Source: Myxococcales bacterium
Lineage (GTDB): Bacteria > Myxococcota_A > Polyangia > Polyangiales > Polyangiaceae
Direction of reading: 5' to 3'
NCBI GenBank assembly: GCA_947473045.1
Contig: CANJCO010000038.1
Coordinates: forward strand, 1-45,671
Length of the DNA: 45,671 nt
Shown here: positions 15,750-23,791 of the stretch, piece by piece
How positions within the stretch are numbered: position 1 is the first letter of the stretch
How the letters are laid out: each line of letters opens with the position of its first letter
The notes under the pieces: model-generated
Told to the model about the DNA's origin: nothing
Seen by the model: the letters and a program-made list of their open reading frames with translations, nothing else
The model's database searches: none
Position numbers and translations under genes: made by a program

Positions 15750-18005
15750 CTACTTCTTCAGTGGGGGATCGCGCCTGCGCGGCACGCTGCGAATCGGCTC
15801 GGGGCGCGGGAGGACGAACCGCGAGGACGGCTTGGTGACCTCCGCGCTCTTGACCTTGTCGCGCGTCATCTCGACGAACCGCAGCTGCGCGCGCATGGGC
15901 ACGGCGCCCGCGAAGGCGACGCGCTCGTAGTGGCCGCCGCTGGTCAGGCGCCATGACTTGACGTTGTCCTGACGCTGGAGATCGAGAATATCGAGCAAGC
16001 GCGCGCGAATCGCCGGGTCTTCGATCGGGACCATCACTTCGACGCGGCGGTGAAAATTGCGCGGCATCCAGTCAGCGCTCGCGATGTAGACTTCGGGGCG
16101 CCCCGCGTTCGAAAACGAAAACACGCGGCCGTGTTCGAGGAAGCGATCGACGAGCGCGATGACCTCGATGTTGTCGCTGACTCCGGCGACCCCCGGGCGC
16201 AGGCAGCAAATGCCCCGCACCAGCAGCGTGATCGACACGCCGGCCTGAGACGCGCGGTAGAGCGCCTCGACCACGTGCTCATCGACCAGCGAGTTCATCT
16301 TGGCGATGATTCGCGCGGGGCGTCCGGCGCGGGCGTTGTCGGCCTCGCGGGCGATGAGGCCCAAAATCGCTTCGTGGAGCCCGAGCGGCGCGACGATGAG
16401 CGAGTTCCACTTCGGTGGCGCGCTGTAACCGGTGAGCAGGTTGAACAGCGACGAGGCGTCCTCGCACAGCTTTTCGTTGCAGGTGAGCAGCGAAAAATCG
16501 GTGTAGAAGCGCGCCGTCGCCGGGTTGTAGTTGCCCGTAGACAAGTGCACGTAGCGCTTGAGCCTGCCCTTCTCGCGGCGAATGATGAGCAGGCACTTGG
16601 CGTGCGTTTTCAGGCCCATCAAGCCATAGACGACGTTGACGCCGCTCTGTTCGAGGGTGCGCGCCCACTGAATGTTCGACTCCTCGTCGAAGCGCGCTTT
16701 CAGCTCGACGATGGCGGTGACCTGCTTGCCCGACTCGGCCGCCCGCGCGAGCGCCTTGACGATGGGCGAGTCGCCGCCCGCGCGATAGAGCGTCTGCTTG
16801 ATCGCGAGCACATCGGGATCGTCGGCCGCGCGCTGGATGAGCTCAACGACCGCGTCGAACGCCTCGTACGGGTGGTGGAGCAGCACGTCGCCTTCGCGGA
16901 TCACGGCGAACGGATCGTCTGCGTCGCGCAGGGGGGGTACGGCTTGCGGCTGCGAGCCGTCGTCGCGCAGCTCCCGGCGATCGTCGCTGGCGACGATCTG
17001 CATCAGGTCACCAGCGTTGAGGATCCCGCTCGTGCGGTAGACGTCGCGCTCGGGGTCGAGCTTGAGCGCCTTCACGAGCTTCGCGAGCGACGCCCCGGTC
17101 GGCTCGCCTCGCACCTCGAGGCGAACGGCGTTTCCGCGCTCGCGACGGCGCAGCTCCTGCTGAATCGTCTGCAGCAGGTCTTCGGCCTCTTCTTCGTCGA
17201 TTTCGAGGTCGAAGTTGCGCGTGACCCGGAAGGCGTACACGCCCTTGGTCTTCACGCCGGGGAAAATGGCGCCCACGTGCCGGGCGATGAGGTCCTCGAT
17301 GAGCACGAACGCGTGCCGCGCAGCCGACCCGTCGGGCGCCTTCACGCCCGATATCGCCATCATGCGCGGCAGCATCATGGGCACCTGAACGACGCCAAAA
17401 CCAGCCTCGCCGAGCGGTTCGCGCGTGAACATCACGCCGAGGTTGAGGCTCTTGTTGCGCAGGTGCGGAAACGGGTGGCCGGGGTCGATGGCCAGCGGCG
17501 TGAGGATCGGAAATATCTCGGACGTGAAGCGCTCATCGAGGAGCTTGAGCGCCTCGGCGCCCAGGGCCTCGGGCTTGACGATGAGCACACCTTTTTCGGC
17601 GAGCGCCGGAAACAGGTGCCGCTCGAGGTAATCGCCCTGATTTTTTACGAGCTCGTGGACGCGGCTGGCGATCGCGGTGAGCTGCTCGGAGACCGACATC
17701 CCGTCCGGCGGAAGCTCGCCGACTTCGCCCGAATGCTGCTGCTTGAGCCCGGCGTAGCGAACCATGAAAAACTCGTCGAGGTTCGAAGCGACGATGGCGT
17801 GAAACTTCAGGCGTTCGAGCAGCGGAACGCCCTCGTTTTGAGCCTCGGCCAGCACGCGGGCGTTGAACTCGAGCCACGACAGCTCGCGGTTCAAATAGAG
17901 GTTCGCCGCCCGCAAATCGGTGTCGAACGAAGACGGAAGAAACGGTGTCGACGTGGCCGCCGGAGGACTCGGCGTCGACGCGGGAGCTGGACCCGGTGGA
18001 TTCAT
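15750..18005 (-). CDS. ppk: Polyphosphate kinase 1
   Basis: A 751-residue enzyme reversibly polymerising ATP gamma-phosphate into polyphosphate. After a Pro/Ala-rich leader of about 25 residues comes the N domain (LYLNRELSWLEFNARVLAEA), then the head domain and two phospholipase D-like halves. The C1 half has VTAIVELKARFDEESNIQWA and the catalytic phospho-histidine segment GLKTHAKCLLI, followed by YVHLSTGNYNPATARFYTD; the C2 half has NFHRRVEVMVPI. The start is ambiguous: GTG at 18014 lies three codons upstream of the ATG at 18005 chosen here; neither has a good ribosome-binding site. The length is slightly above the family norm owing to leader and tail. It follows a membrane glycosyltransferase gene by 56 bases. 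Confidence 0.95.
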   Translation of the reverse strand: MNPPGPAPASTPSPPAATSTPFLPSSFDTDLRAANLYLNRELSWLEFNARVLAEAQNEGVPLLERLKFHAIVASNLDEFFMVRYAGLKQQHSGEVGELPPDGMSVSEQLTAIASRVHELVKNQGDYLERHLFPALAEKGVLIVKPEALGAEALKLLDERFTSEIFPILTPLAIDPGHPFPHLRNKSLNLGVMFTREPLGEAGFGVVQVPMMLPRMMAISGVKAPDGSAARHAFVLIEDLIARHVGAIFPGVKTKGVYAFRVTRNFDLEIDEEEAEDLLQTIQQELRRRERGNAVRLEVRGEPTGASLAKLVKALKLDPERDVYRTSGILNAGDLMQIVASDDRRELRDDGSQPQAVPPLRDADDPFAVIREGDVLLHHPYEAFDAVVELIQRAADDPDVLAIKQTLYRAGGDSPIVKALARAAESGKQVTAIVELKARFDEESNIQWARTLEQSGVNVVYGLMGLKTHAKCLLIIRREKGRLKRYVHLSTGNYNPATARFYTDFSLLTCNEKLCEDASSLFNLLTGYSAPPKWNSLIVAPLGLHEAILGLIAREADNARAGRPARIIAKMNSLVDEHVVEALYRASQAGVSITLLVRGICCLRPGVAGVSDNIEVIALVDRFLEHGRVFSFSNAGRPEVYIASADWMPRNFHRRVEVMVPIEDPAIRARLLDILDLQRQDNVKSWRLTSGGHYERVAFAGAVPMRAQLRFVEMTRDKVKSAEVTKPSSRFVLPRPEPIRSVPRRRDPPLKK

Positions 18006-18061
18006 TTGGGGCACCAGCTTAGCGCAGCCGCGCGCCCGAACGCACGCAAGTGGGCCGAAGG

Positions 18062-19813
18062 CTACCTGGGCGCCGTGGCCGCGGACGCCAGATCGTTGCG
18101 CAGCCAGACGTGATCGGCGCCGAACGCGGCCGTCTCCCGATACCGCGACTCGAGCCAGGCTCCCGCGCTCGGGCAGTGCACTTTGAAGTCGTAGGCCGCG
18201 TCTGCGTAGGTCGTCAGCGGCGCGTGGTCGATGAAGACAAACGCGGCGGGAGGCTTTCGCTCGAGCCTCGCGAGCATGTCGGCTTCGTGGGAGTCGCGCA
18301 TCGCGCGAATGCGGCCGGACTGCGCTTCGGTCGGGCGGAGTCCGCGCGGCGACGACGAGCCCTGGAGGGCCGCATCGGCGTTGAGATCGTAGGCGTAAAT
18401 GTAGGGCGTCGCGCTTCGGCGCTCAGCCAGAAAAAGCACGTACGGGTCCATCGCATACAGCTGCACGCGGTCGCCCGTGGCGGTGTTCGCTCGCAAGTAG
18501 GCCGCGGTCTGACGCATTTCGTACGGAAAGAAATCGTGGTCCGCGTAGTGCGCGAAATACGCCTCGCTTTCGCGTTGATCGGCCGTCGCGCCCTCGGCGG
18601 CGAGCCAAGCGTCGCGTACGTAGGTGTTCGAAGCGGCGGCGGAGCTTTCGCGAAACGCGAGCGCAGCGGCGAGGCCGAGCGGGAGCACCCTGGACATGGG
18701 CGAGGCGGACGATCCGAAATGTTCGGACGCCCACACGACGATGACGAGCCACTGCAGGTGGAGCGACGCCGTGACCGGATGAAAATGGTAGGGAAAACCC
18801 TTCGCCTGAACGAGCACGCCGGCCAGCGCGACCAGCGGCAGCACCCCGATCGCGAGGAGCCTGCGCGGCATCAGCCCCTCCCAAATCAGGCCGACGATGA
18901 CGGCGCTGGTCACGAGCGACATCGCCGCCGCCGGACCGCCCCACTGCAGGCCGATGATCTCGCTCGCAGACCGCGGCCACATGAAGCGGTACATCGCGGG
19001 CACGTCGACGAGCGTGACGGTCAAGAAGGCGCGCAGATCGCCGAAAGCGAGCAACCACCCCGAAAACGCCGCGGCCACGACCCCGCAGCCGGCGACGAAT
19101 GGCGCGAAGCGCGCGCGCATCGACACCGCCACTTCGCGATCGGCGAACAACGCGAAGAGTTGCGCAACGGTGAAGGCGGCGAACGTGGGCTTGCCAAACC
19201 ACGCCGTCGCGCTCAGGCCGCCCGCCAAAAAGAGCAGCCAACGCCCGCCGCGACGCCCGGCGAGGCGACCCTGCGCGTGCAGTTGCAGCGCCACCGAAGG
19301 CAGCAAAAACCAGTCGCAGAACGTCTCACGTTGCGCGAGGTCCCAGTAGATGTACCCAAAATGCTGGGCGCAGAGCGCGACGCACGCGGCGAACGCCCAG
19401 GCCGCACGCGCGGTCCAGGGAGCGAGCCGGCCCGGCGCGCCGCGCCTCGTGAGGCCCGGAAGGCAAGCCCCGACGAACGCGAACGAGATGCAGGTGACCG
19501 TGAGGTCGAGCCCATGGAAGCGGAGCTCGTCGCGGCCGCCAAGGCGCAGAAATGCAGCGTGCACGAGGTGCGTGAGGGGACCGTTGACGTCGCGCACGTC
19601 CCGGTAGTCGACCTCGCCGTTGGAGATCGCCCAGGCCACGTATTGAAAAATGCCCTGATCACGCCCGAGGGTCGTCAGCGCGGCGCGGTGAAGCGACAGG
19701 CACACCCAGGCCAGCGGCGGCAGCCCGACGATCAGCGCAGGCAGCGCAGCGCGGAGCGAGCGCAGCGCGCGGCGCAAGCGCTCAGCAGGGGACGCAGGAG
19801 CTACGGGGACCAC
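18062..19813 (-). CDS. GT-C-type membrane glycosyltransferase-like protein
   Basis: A protein of about 583 residues with a cytoplasmic Arg-rich start, a first membrane helix (ALIVGLPPLAWVCLSL), then a periplasmic loop with GRDQGIFQYVAWAISNGEVDYRD, the acidic first-loop motif of GT-C enzymes. About ten further hydrophobic helices follow, then a soluble C-terminal domain of roughly 170 residues (YAMDPYVLFLAER, FVFIDHAPL). Several GTG starts are possible; I chose 19813 because AGG lies just upstream and the coding character begins there; 19834 is an alternative. The frame stays open to 20566, but that part opposes the DHH gene. Donor and acceptor are unknown. It is likely in one transcript with ppk. 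Confidence 0.7.
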   Translation of the reverse strand: MVPVAPASPAERLRRALRSLRAALPALIVGLPPLAWVCLSLHRAALTTLGRDQGIFQYVAWAISNGEVDYRDVRDVNGPLTHLVHAAFLRLGGRDELRFHGLDLTVTCISFAFVGACLPGLTRRGAPGRLAPWTARAAWAFAACVALCAQHFGYIYWDLAQRETFCDWFLLPSVALQLHAQGRLAGRRGGRWLLFLAGGLSATAWFGKPTFAAFTVAQLFALFADREVAVSMRARFAPFVAGCGVVAAAFSGWLLAFGDLRAFLTVTLVDVPAMYRFMWPRSASEIIGLQWGGPAAAMSLVTSAVIVGLIWEGLMPRRLLAIGVLPLVALAGVLVQAKGFPYHFHPVTASLHLQWLVIVVWASEHFGSSASPMSRVLPLGLAAALAFRESSAAASNTYVRDAWLAAEGATADQRESEAYFAHYADHDFFPYEMRQTAAYLRANTATGDRVQLYAMDPYVLFLAERRSATPYIYAYDLNADAALQGSSSPRGLRPTEAQSGRIRAMRDSHEADMLARLERKPPAAFVFIDHAPLTTYADAAYDFKVHCPSAGAWLESRYRETAAFGADHVWLRNDLASAATAPR

Positions 19814-19900
19814 GCACCTCGCGCTATAGACCACGCAGCGGGTTTCGAGAACCTCGGCGCAAAGCGCGCGGCTCGACGCGCGAAGGCGCAAAGTGCCACA

Positions 19901-21028
19901 ATGCTGTCGATGTCCGAGTCCGCTCGTCGCCACCTCGTCAATTCCGGTCCTCCCGCGGATCGGGCGCGCGCGTTCGCCGAGGCGCTGTCGGCGGCCCGCG
20001 GCAAGCACCTGCTCATCGCCCTCCGAGGACACCCCGATCCCGACGCCATCGCGAGCGCGCTCGCGCAGGCCCACATCGCCGCGCGGCTCGGCGTCGCGAA
20101 GACGACCATCGGGCACACCCACGACCTCAGCCACCGCGAAAACAGGGCGCTCGTGAAGCTGCTGGGCCTCGAGCTCAGAAAAATGAAGAGCGTGAAGGAG
20201 ATCGACAGCGTCGACTTCATCGCGCTCGTCGACGCCCACGAGGTCGAGCCCGATCTCGTAGACGCCGAGGCGATCGAGATTCTCACCGTGGTCGATCACC
20301 ACAGAGCCGCCACGCCTCCGCGAGGTCGCTTCGTGGACCTGCGGCTCGATGTGGGCGCCACCGCGACCATCTTCGTCGATTACCTCAACGAGCTTGCGCC
20401 GCTGTCGAGCGAGTCTGAAGACGATCGGCGAATTGCGACAGCGATGATGCACGGGCTGTCGACCGACACCGACGACTTCACGCTCGCCCACGCCACCGAC
20501 TTCCGCGCAGCCGCCCATATCGCTGAAATCTGCGACCGCGACCTGCTCCAAAATCTCAGCCGGCACCTGATCGCCCCGCGCGCCATGGACGTCATCGCGC
20601 GCGCGCTGTCGGCGTTGGTCGTACGGCGAAACTTTGCGATGAGCGGCGTCGGATTCGTGCCCGACAGCGAGCGCGACACAATCGGGCAGGCCGCCGATTT
20701 TCTGATTCGCCGCGAAGACATCGACACCGTGGTCGTCTACGGGGTCGTGGGCGAAAAATTCATCGAAGGTTCGCTACGCACGCACTCGGCGAGCGTCGAC
20801 CCGGGCGCGTGGCTCGAGCAGGCGTTCGGAAACGACGAGCGCGGCCGAGCCTACGGCGGCGGGCGGCGCGACAAAGGCGGATTTCGCATTCCGATAGGCT
20901 TCCTCGGCCGGGCGACCGACCGGGCGTCGCTCTGGTCGCTCGTCGAGCACGCCATGCGTACCGCGCTGCTAAAAACAATGACCGGAGAAGAACCGACTAC
21001 AGGCGTCATGGTCACGCCGCCAACCTGA
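19901..21028 (+). CDS. DHH-family phosphoesterase (NrnA-like)
   Basis: A 375-residue metal-dependent phosphoesterase. The DHH-domain motifs are all visible: HPDPDAIAS (44-52), Asp111 in ALVDAHE, DHH at 132-134, and GLSTDTDDF (185-193), followed by a DHHA1 domain ending in the substrate-binding EGSLRTHS segment. NrnA-type relatives degrade nanoRNA, pApA or 3'-phosphoadenosine phosphate; which of these applies cannot be told from motifs. The starts at 19901 and 19910 are both ATG and in frame. The long open frame upstream to 18050 is only antisense to the glycosyltransferase. It is followed six bases later by a formyltransferase-like gene. Confidence 0.85.
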   Translation: MLSMSESARRHLVNSGPPADRARAFAEALSAARGKHLLIALRGHPDPDAIASALAQAHIAARLGVAKTTIGHTHDLSHRENRALVKLLGLELRKMKSVKEIDSVDFIALVDAHEVEPDLVDAEAIEILTVVDHHRAATPPRGRFVDLRLDVGATATIFVDYLNELAPLSSESEDDRRIATAMMHGLSTDTDDFTLAHATDFRAAAHIAEICDRDLLQNLSRHLIAPRAMDVIARALSALVVRRNFAMSGVGFVPDSERDTIGQAADFLIRREDIDTVVVYGVVGEKFIEGSLRTHSASVDPGAWLEQAFGNDERGRAYGGGRRDKGGFRIPIGFLGRATDRASLWSLVEHAMRTALLKTMTGEEPTTGVMVTPPT

Positions 21029-21034
21029 GACCCC

Positions 21035-21919
21035 GTGAAAATCGCATTTTTCGGACTTCCGCTGGCCGCGCTGCTGCTCGCGCGCGACGGTCATGAAATC
21101 GTCTACGCCGGCGTGTGCCGCAAGGACGCGCTCGGGACGCGCAGGCTGCGGCGGATCGCGCGCGCCGTTGACGTAACGCCGGACGCGCGATCGGCGCAGG
21201 TTCGGGAGCGCGTGCGCGCCGCGTCGCCCGACCTCCTCGTGAGCTGGTTTTGGACGAAACGCCTGCCGCCCGCGCTGCTTCGACTTGCGCCGCTCGGCAC
21301 GCTCGGTGTGCACCCATCGCTCCTGCCGCGCCACCGCGGCCCGGACCCGTATTTCTGGGCGATTTATTGCGGCGACAGCGAGACGGGGGTCACGGCCCAC
21401 GCGCTCGAGGAAAGCTACGACACCGGGGCGATTTTAGCGCAGCGGCGCCTCACCATCGACCCGGGCTGGAGCGCATGGACGCTCGCGAAGCGGCTCGATC
21501 GCCCCTCCCTCGCCACGCTTCGCGACGTCGCGGCGGCCATCGCGTCGGGCGCGAGTCCGACTCCCATTTTGCAGGACGAATCGCTGGCCACGCTCGCGCC
21601 TTCTCCAGATGACGATCAGCTCGCGATCGATTGGCGCAAGAGCGCGGCGGAAGTGGTCAGGTTGGTGCGCGCCGCGAGCCCATGGCCGGGCGCGACGTTC
21701 ACGCTCGGCGACGAGGTCGTCGTGCTCGAGCTGGCCCGCGAGACTGCCGATTTCCCCAGAGTGCTGGCGCCGGGCGAGGCCGCAGTGCGGCGCGACGGTT
21801 GCTGCGTCGTGAGAGCCGGCGACGGCGCGGTTGAGCTTATTTCGGGCCGCAGCGAGCTCGATGGGCCGATCGACGCACGCGGCTGGGCCGCGCGGGTCAG
21901 TGCAGCGCGAGGGGGTTGA
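21035..21919 (+). CDS. Formyltransferase-like protein lacking the catalytic Asn
   Basis: A 294-residue protein with the Fmt/ArnA formyltransferase fold: N-terminal strand IAFFGLPLAA, the core segment GVHPSLLPRHRGPDP (91-105), GDSETGVTAH, then YDTGAI (128-133), plus a C-terminal OB-like domain (WPGATFTLGDEVVVLE). In the family the triad is Asn-x-His...Asp (N106, H108, D144 in E. coli Fmt). His93 and Asp129 are present, but the Asn position is Gly91, so the normal 10-formyl-THF transfer chemistry may be lost or altered. GTG start at 21035, six bases after the DHH gene. It is probably not the housekeeping Fmt; it may act on a sugar nucleotide or be catalytically inactive. Confidence 0.72.
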   Translation: MKIAFFGLPLAALLLARDGHEIVYAGVCRKDALGTRRLRRIARAVDVTPDARSAQVRERVRAASPDLLVSWFWTKRLPPALLRLAPLGTLGVHPSLLPRHRGPDPYFWAIYCGDSETGVTAHALEESYDTGAILAQRRLTIDPGWSAWTLAKRLDRPSLATLRDVAAAIASGASPTPILQDESLATLAPSPDDDQLAIDWRKSAAEVVRLVRAASPWPGATFTLGDEVVVLELARETADFPRVLAPGEAAVRRDGCCVVRAGDGAVELISGRSELDGPIDARGWAARVSAARGG

Positions 21920-22002
21920 AAATTGGGGAGCGTTCGGGCTTGGCCGCAGGACGCCGGACGCCTAGGCTCGGCATAAATTCTCTCCAGACGAGGTCCATCG
22001 CC

Positions 22003-22863
22003 GTGACCGACATTGCATCTACCGCACGTACCGCCCGAGAATCGCTCTCGCGTGGCCTCTCCGCGCTGCAGTCCGATCCCAACGTGCCGCCGCATCTGCT
22101 CGAGCTCGCCGGCACGATCGCGCAGGCGATGGGCGCGCTGCATCAGATCGAACGCTCCAACGGGACCCAGACCTCGCCGTTCGCGCAGACGGCGCTGACG
22201 CATCTGCGCGCTGCGCTCACCCAGCTGCAGTCGCAGCCGCAAACGCACCCGACCGTCGCCCTCGCGATGGAAGCGGTCGCGGGCGCGCTCGGGACGGTGC
22301 ACGCGCTGTCGAAGCTCGCCGAAGCTCCCGCTCCCGTCGCCCCACAACCGGCAGCAGCACCGGCCACGGCGCAAATGCCCCCGCACCAGGCCGCGGCGCC
22401 CGCTCCTGCAGCCCCGCAGAAGCCGCCGGCGCACGCCGATCCCTTCGCGGCGGCGCCTGCTGCCGCCAAGCCGCAGGCCGCGGCCCCGGCGGCGGTTGTC
22501 AACTCGCAGCGTCCTCCGGCGCCCGCCCCGCTCGGCGACGCACAGGTCATCGAGGCCGACCTCGGCACGCACAGCCCGACGAATTTCTACAAGGGACTCG
22601 CCGGAAACGACGTCATCGATCACGGCGGACTGTTTGTCTCGACCTACATGATCCCGAAGCTCGGGCTCCCGGTTCGCCTGCGCGTATCGATGCCCGGCGG
22701 TTACGAGTTCGAAGCCAACGCAGTCGTGCGCTGGAAGCGCGAGGCCGGTGGCGACGCGGCTCCCGGTTTTGGCGCCCAGCTCACCGATATTTCTCCCGAG
22801 GCCAGACAGCTCGTCTACCGCTACGTGAAAAATCGCGAGCCGATTTTCTACGACGACTTCTAG
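22003..22863 (+). CDS. PilZ-like domain protein with Ala/Pro-rich linker
   Basis: A 286-residue protein. I chose the GTG at 22003, with GAGG nine bases upstream; an in-frame TTG at 21916 overlaps the previous gene and adds no recognisable sequence. Residues 1-100 are predicted helical (SRGLSALQSDPNVPPHLLELAG, then TALTHLRAALTQLQ). Residues 105-175 are an Ala/Pro linker. Residues 185-286 resemble myxobacterial PilZ (TIGR02266-like) domains: GLFVSTYMIPKLGLPVRLRV, FEANAVVRWKRE, PGFGAQLTDIS. The c-di-GMP-binding RxxxR motif is absent and D/NxSxxG is degenerate (DHGGLF), so nucleotide binding is doubtful. It may act in protein contacts, for example in motility or secretion control. Confidence 0.68.
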   Translation: MTDIASTARTARESLSRGLSALQSDPNVPPHLLELAGTIAQAMGALHQIERSNGTQTSPFAQTALTHLRAALTQLQSQPQTHPTVALAMEAVAGALGTVHALSKLAEAPAPVAPQPAAAPATAQMPPHQAAAPAPAAPQKPPAHADPFAAAPAAAKPQAAAPAAVVNSQRPPAPAPLGDAQVIEADLGTHSPTNFYKGLAGNDVIDHGGLFVSTYMIPKLGLPVRLRVSMPGGYEFEANAVVRWKREAGGDAAPGFGAQLTDISPEARQLVYRYVKNREPIFYDDF

Positions 22864-22870
22864 AGCGCGC

Positions 22871-23791
22871 GTGCTCTACGATCGCCTGTTTCCGCGCTGG
22901 GATCCGCCCTCACACTTGCGCCCCGAGTCGCGCGACGCCAGCGGCTCTGCGCTGTCGATCTCGTGGCTCGGCACAGCCGGTCACGTGCTGTCGAGCGCAA
23001 CAACTACAGTGCTGATCGACCCATACGTCACGCGGTCGCGCCTCACCGCACTCGCGACGCGGCGACTTGGCCAGGACGACGAGGCGATCGCGCGGTGGAT
23101 CCCCCGGCGCGTGGACGCGGTGCTGTGCGGGCACAGTCACTTCGATCACCTGCTCGACGCTCCTCGAATTGCGCTGCTGCGTTCGGCGCGCATCGTGGGC
23201 TCGCGCTCGACGGCCGCGTTTGCGCGCGCAGCCGGCGTGCCCGAAGCGCGCATCGACGTCGTCCCCGCCGAAGGCAGGACGCTGCAAATAGGCGACCTCG
23301 AAATTCAGTTTGTACCCAGCAAACACGGGCGAATCGTGCTGGGTCGGGTTCCGTTTCCCGGCGAGGTCACCGCCACGCCGCGGGTTCCGGCGCGCATGTG
23401 GCACTACCGGATGGGCGGCGCGTTCGGCGTGTTCGTACGCGCGAAAGCAGTGTCCGTTTATCATAACGGCAGCGCCGACCTGGTCGACGCCGAGCTCGAA
23501 GGCCTGCGCGCCGATGTGCTGATCGCGGGGCTCGCCGGGCGCCGAGGAACCCGCGACTACGTGGGTCGCCTCGCGCGCTCGCTGCAGCCGCGATTGGTCA
23601 TTCCGACCCACCACGACGCCTTCTTCGCCCCTCTGGAGCAGGGGCTGCGCCTGCTCCCGGGCATCGACGTGAGCGGCTTCGTGGATGACGTGCGCGATGC
23701 GTGGCCACACGCGCGCGTACTCGCGACGGGCTACGGCGATCGCCTCGCGGTCGACGAGGCCGCGCGCGACGCCGTCGTCACCGCTTCTTGA
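22871..23791 (+). CDS. Metallo-beta-lactamase-fold hydrolase (UlaG-like)
   Basis: A 306-residue MBL-fold protein. The zinc-binding HxHxDH motif is GHSHFDHLLD (His88, His90, Asp92, His93), with later metal ligands likely in PSKHGRI and PTHHDAFF. The opening ISWLGTAGHVL and TTVLIDPYV is the usual first beta hairpin of UlaG/YcfU-type lactonases and phospholipase-like MBL proteins. The substrate is unknown. GTG start at 22871, seven bases after the PilZ gene, so co-transcription is likely. Its 3' end overlaps the convergent DUF4388 gene by 14 bases. Confidence 0.8.
   Translation: MLYDRLFPRWDPPSHLRPESRDASGSALSISWLGTAGHVLSSATTTVLIDPYVTRSRLTALATRRLGQDDEAIARWIPRRVDAVLCGHSHFDHLLDAPRIALLRSARIVGSRSTAAFARAAGVPEARIDVVPAEGRTLQIGDLEIQFVPSKHGRIVLGRVPFPGEVTATPRVPARMWHYRMGGAFGVFVRAKAVSVYHNGSADLVDAELEGLRADVLIAGLAGRRGTRDYVGRLARSLQPRLVIPTHHDAFFAPLEQGLRLLPGIDVSGFVDDVRDAWPHARVLATGYGDRLAVDEAARDAVVTAS

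Noticed and set aside
16050-18049. Plus-strand open frame of about 690 codons opposite ppk.
   Set aside because: Shadow of the strongly conserved polyphosphate kinase; typical frame bias of GC-rich DNA.
18050-19900. Very long plus-strand open frame upstream of the DHH phosphoesterase.
   Set aside because: It runs antisense through the membrane glycosyltransferase, is Arg-rich without domain motifs, and DHH homology begins only at 19901.
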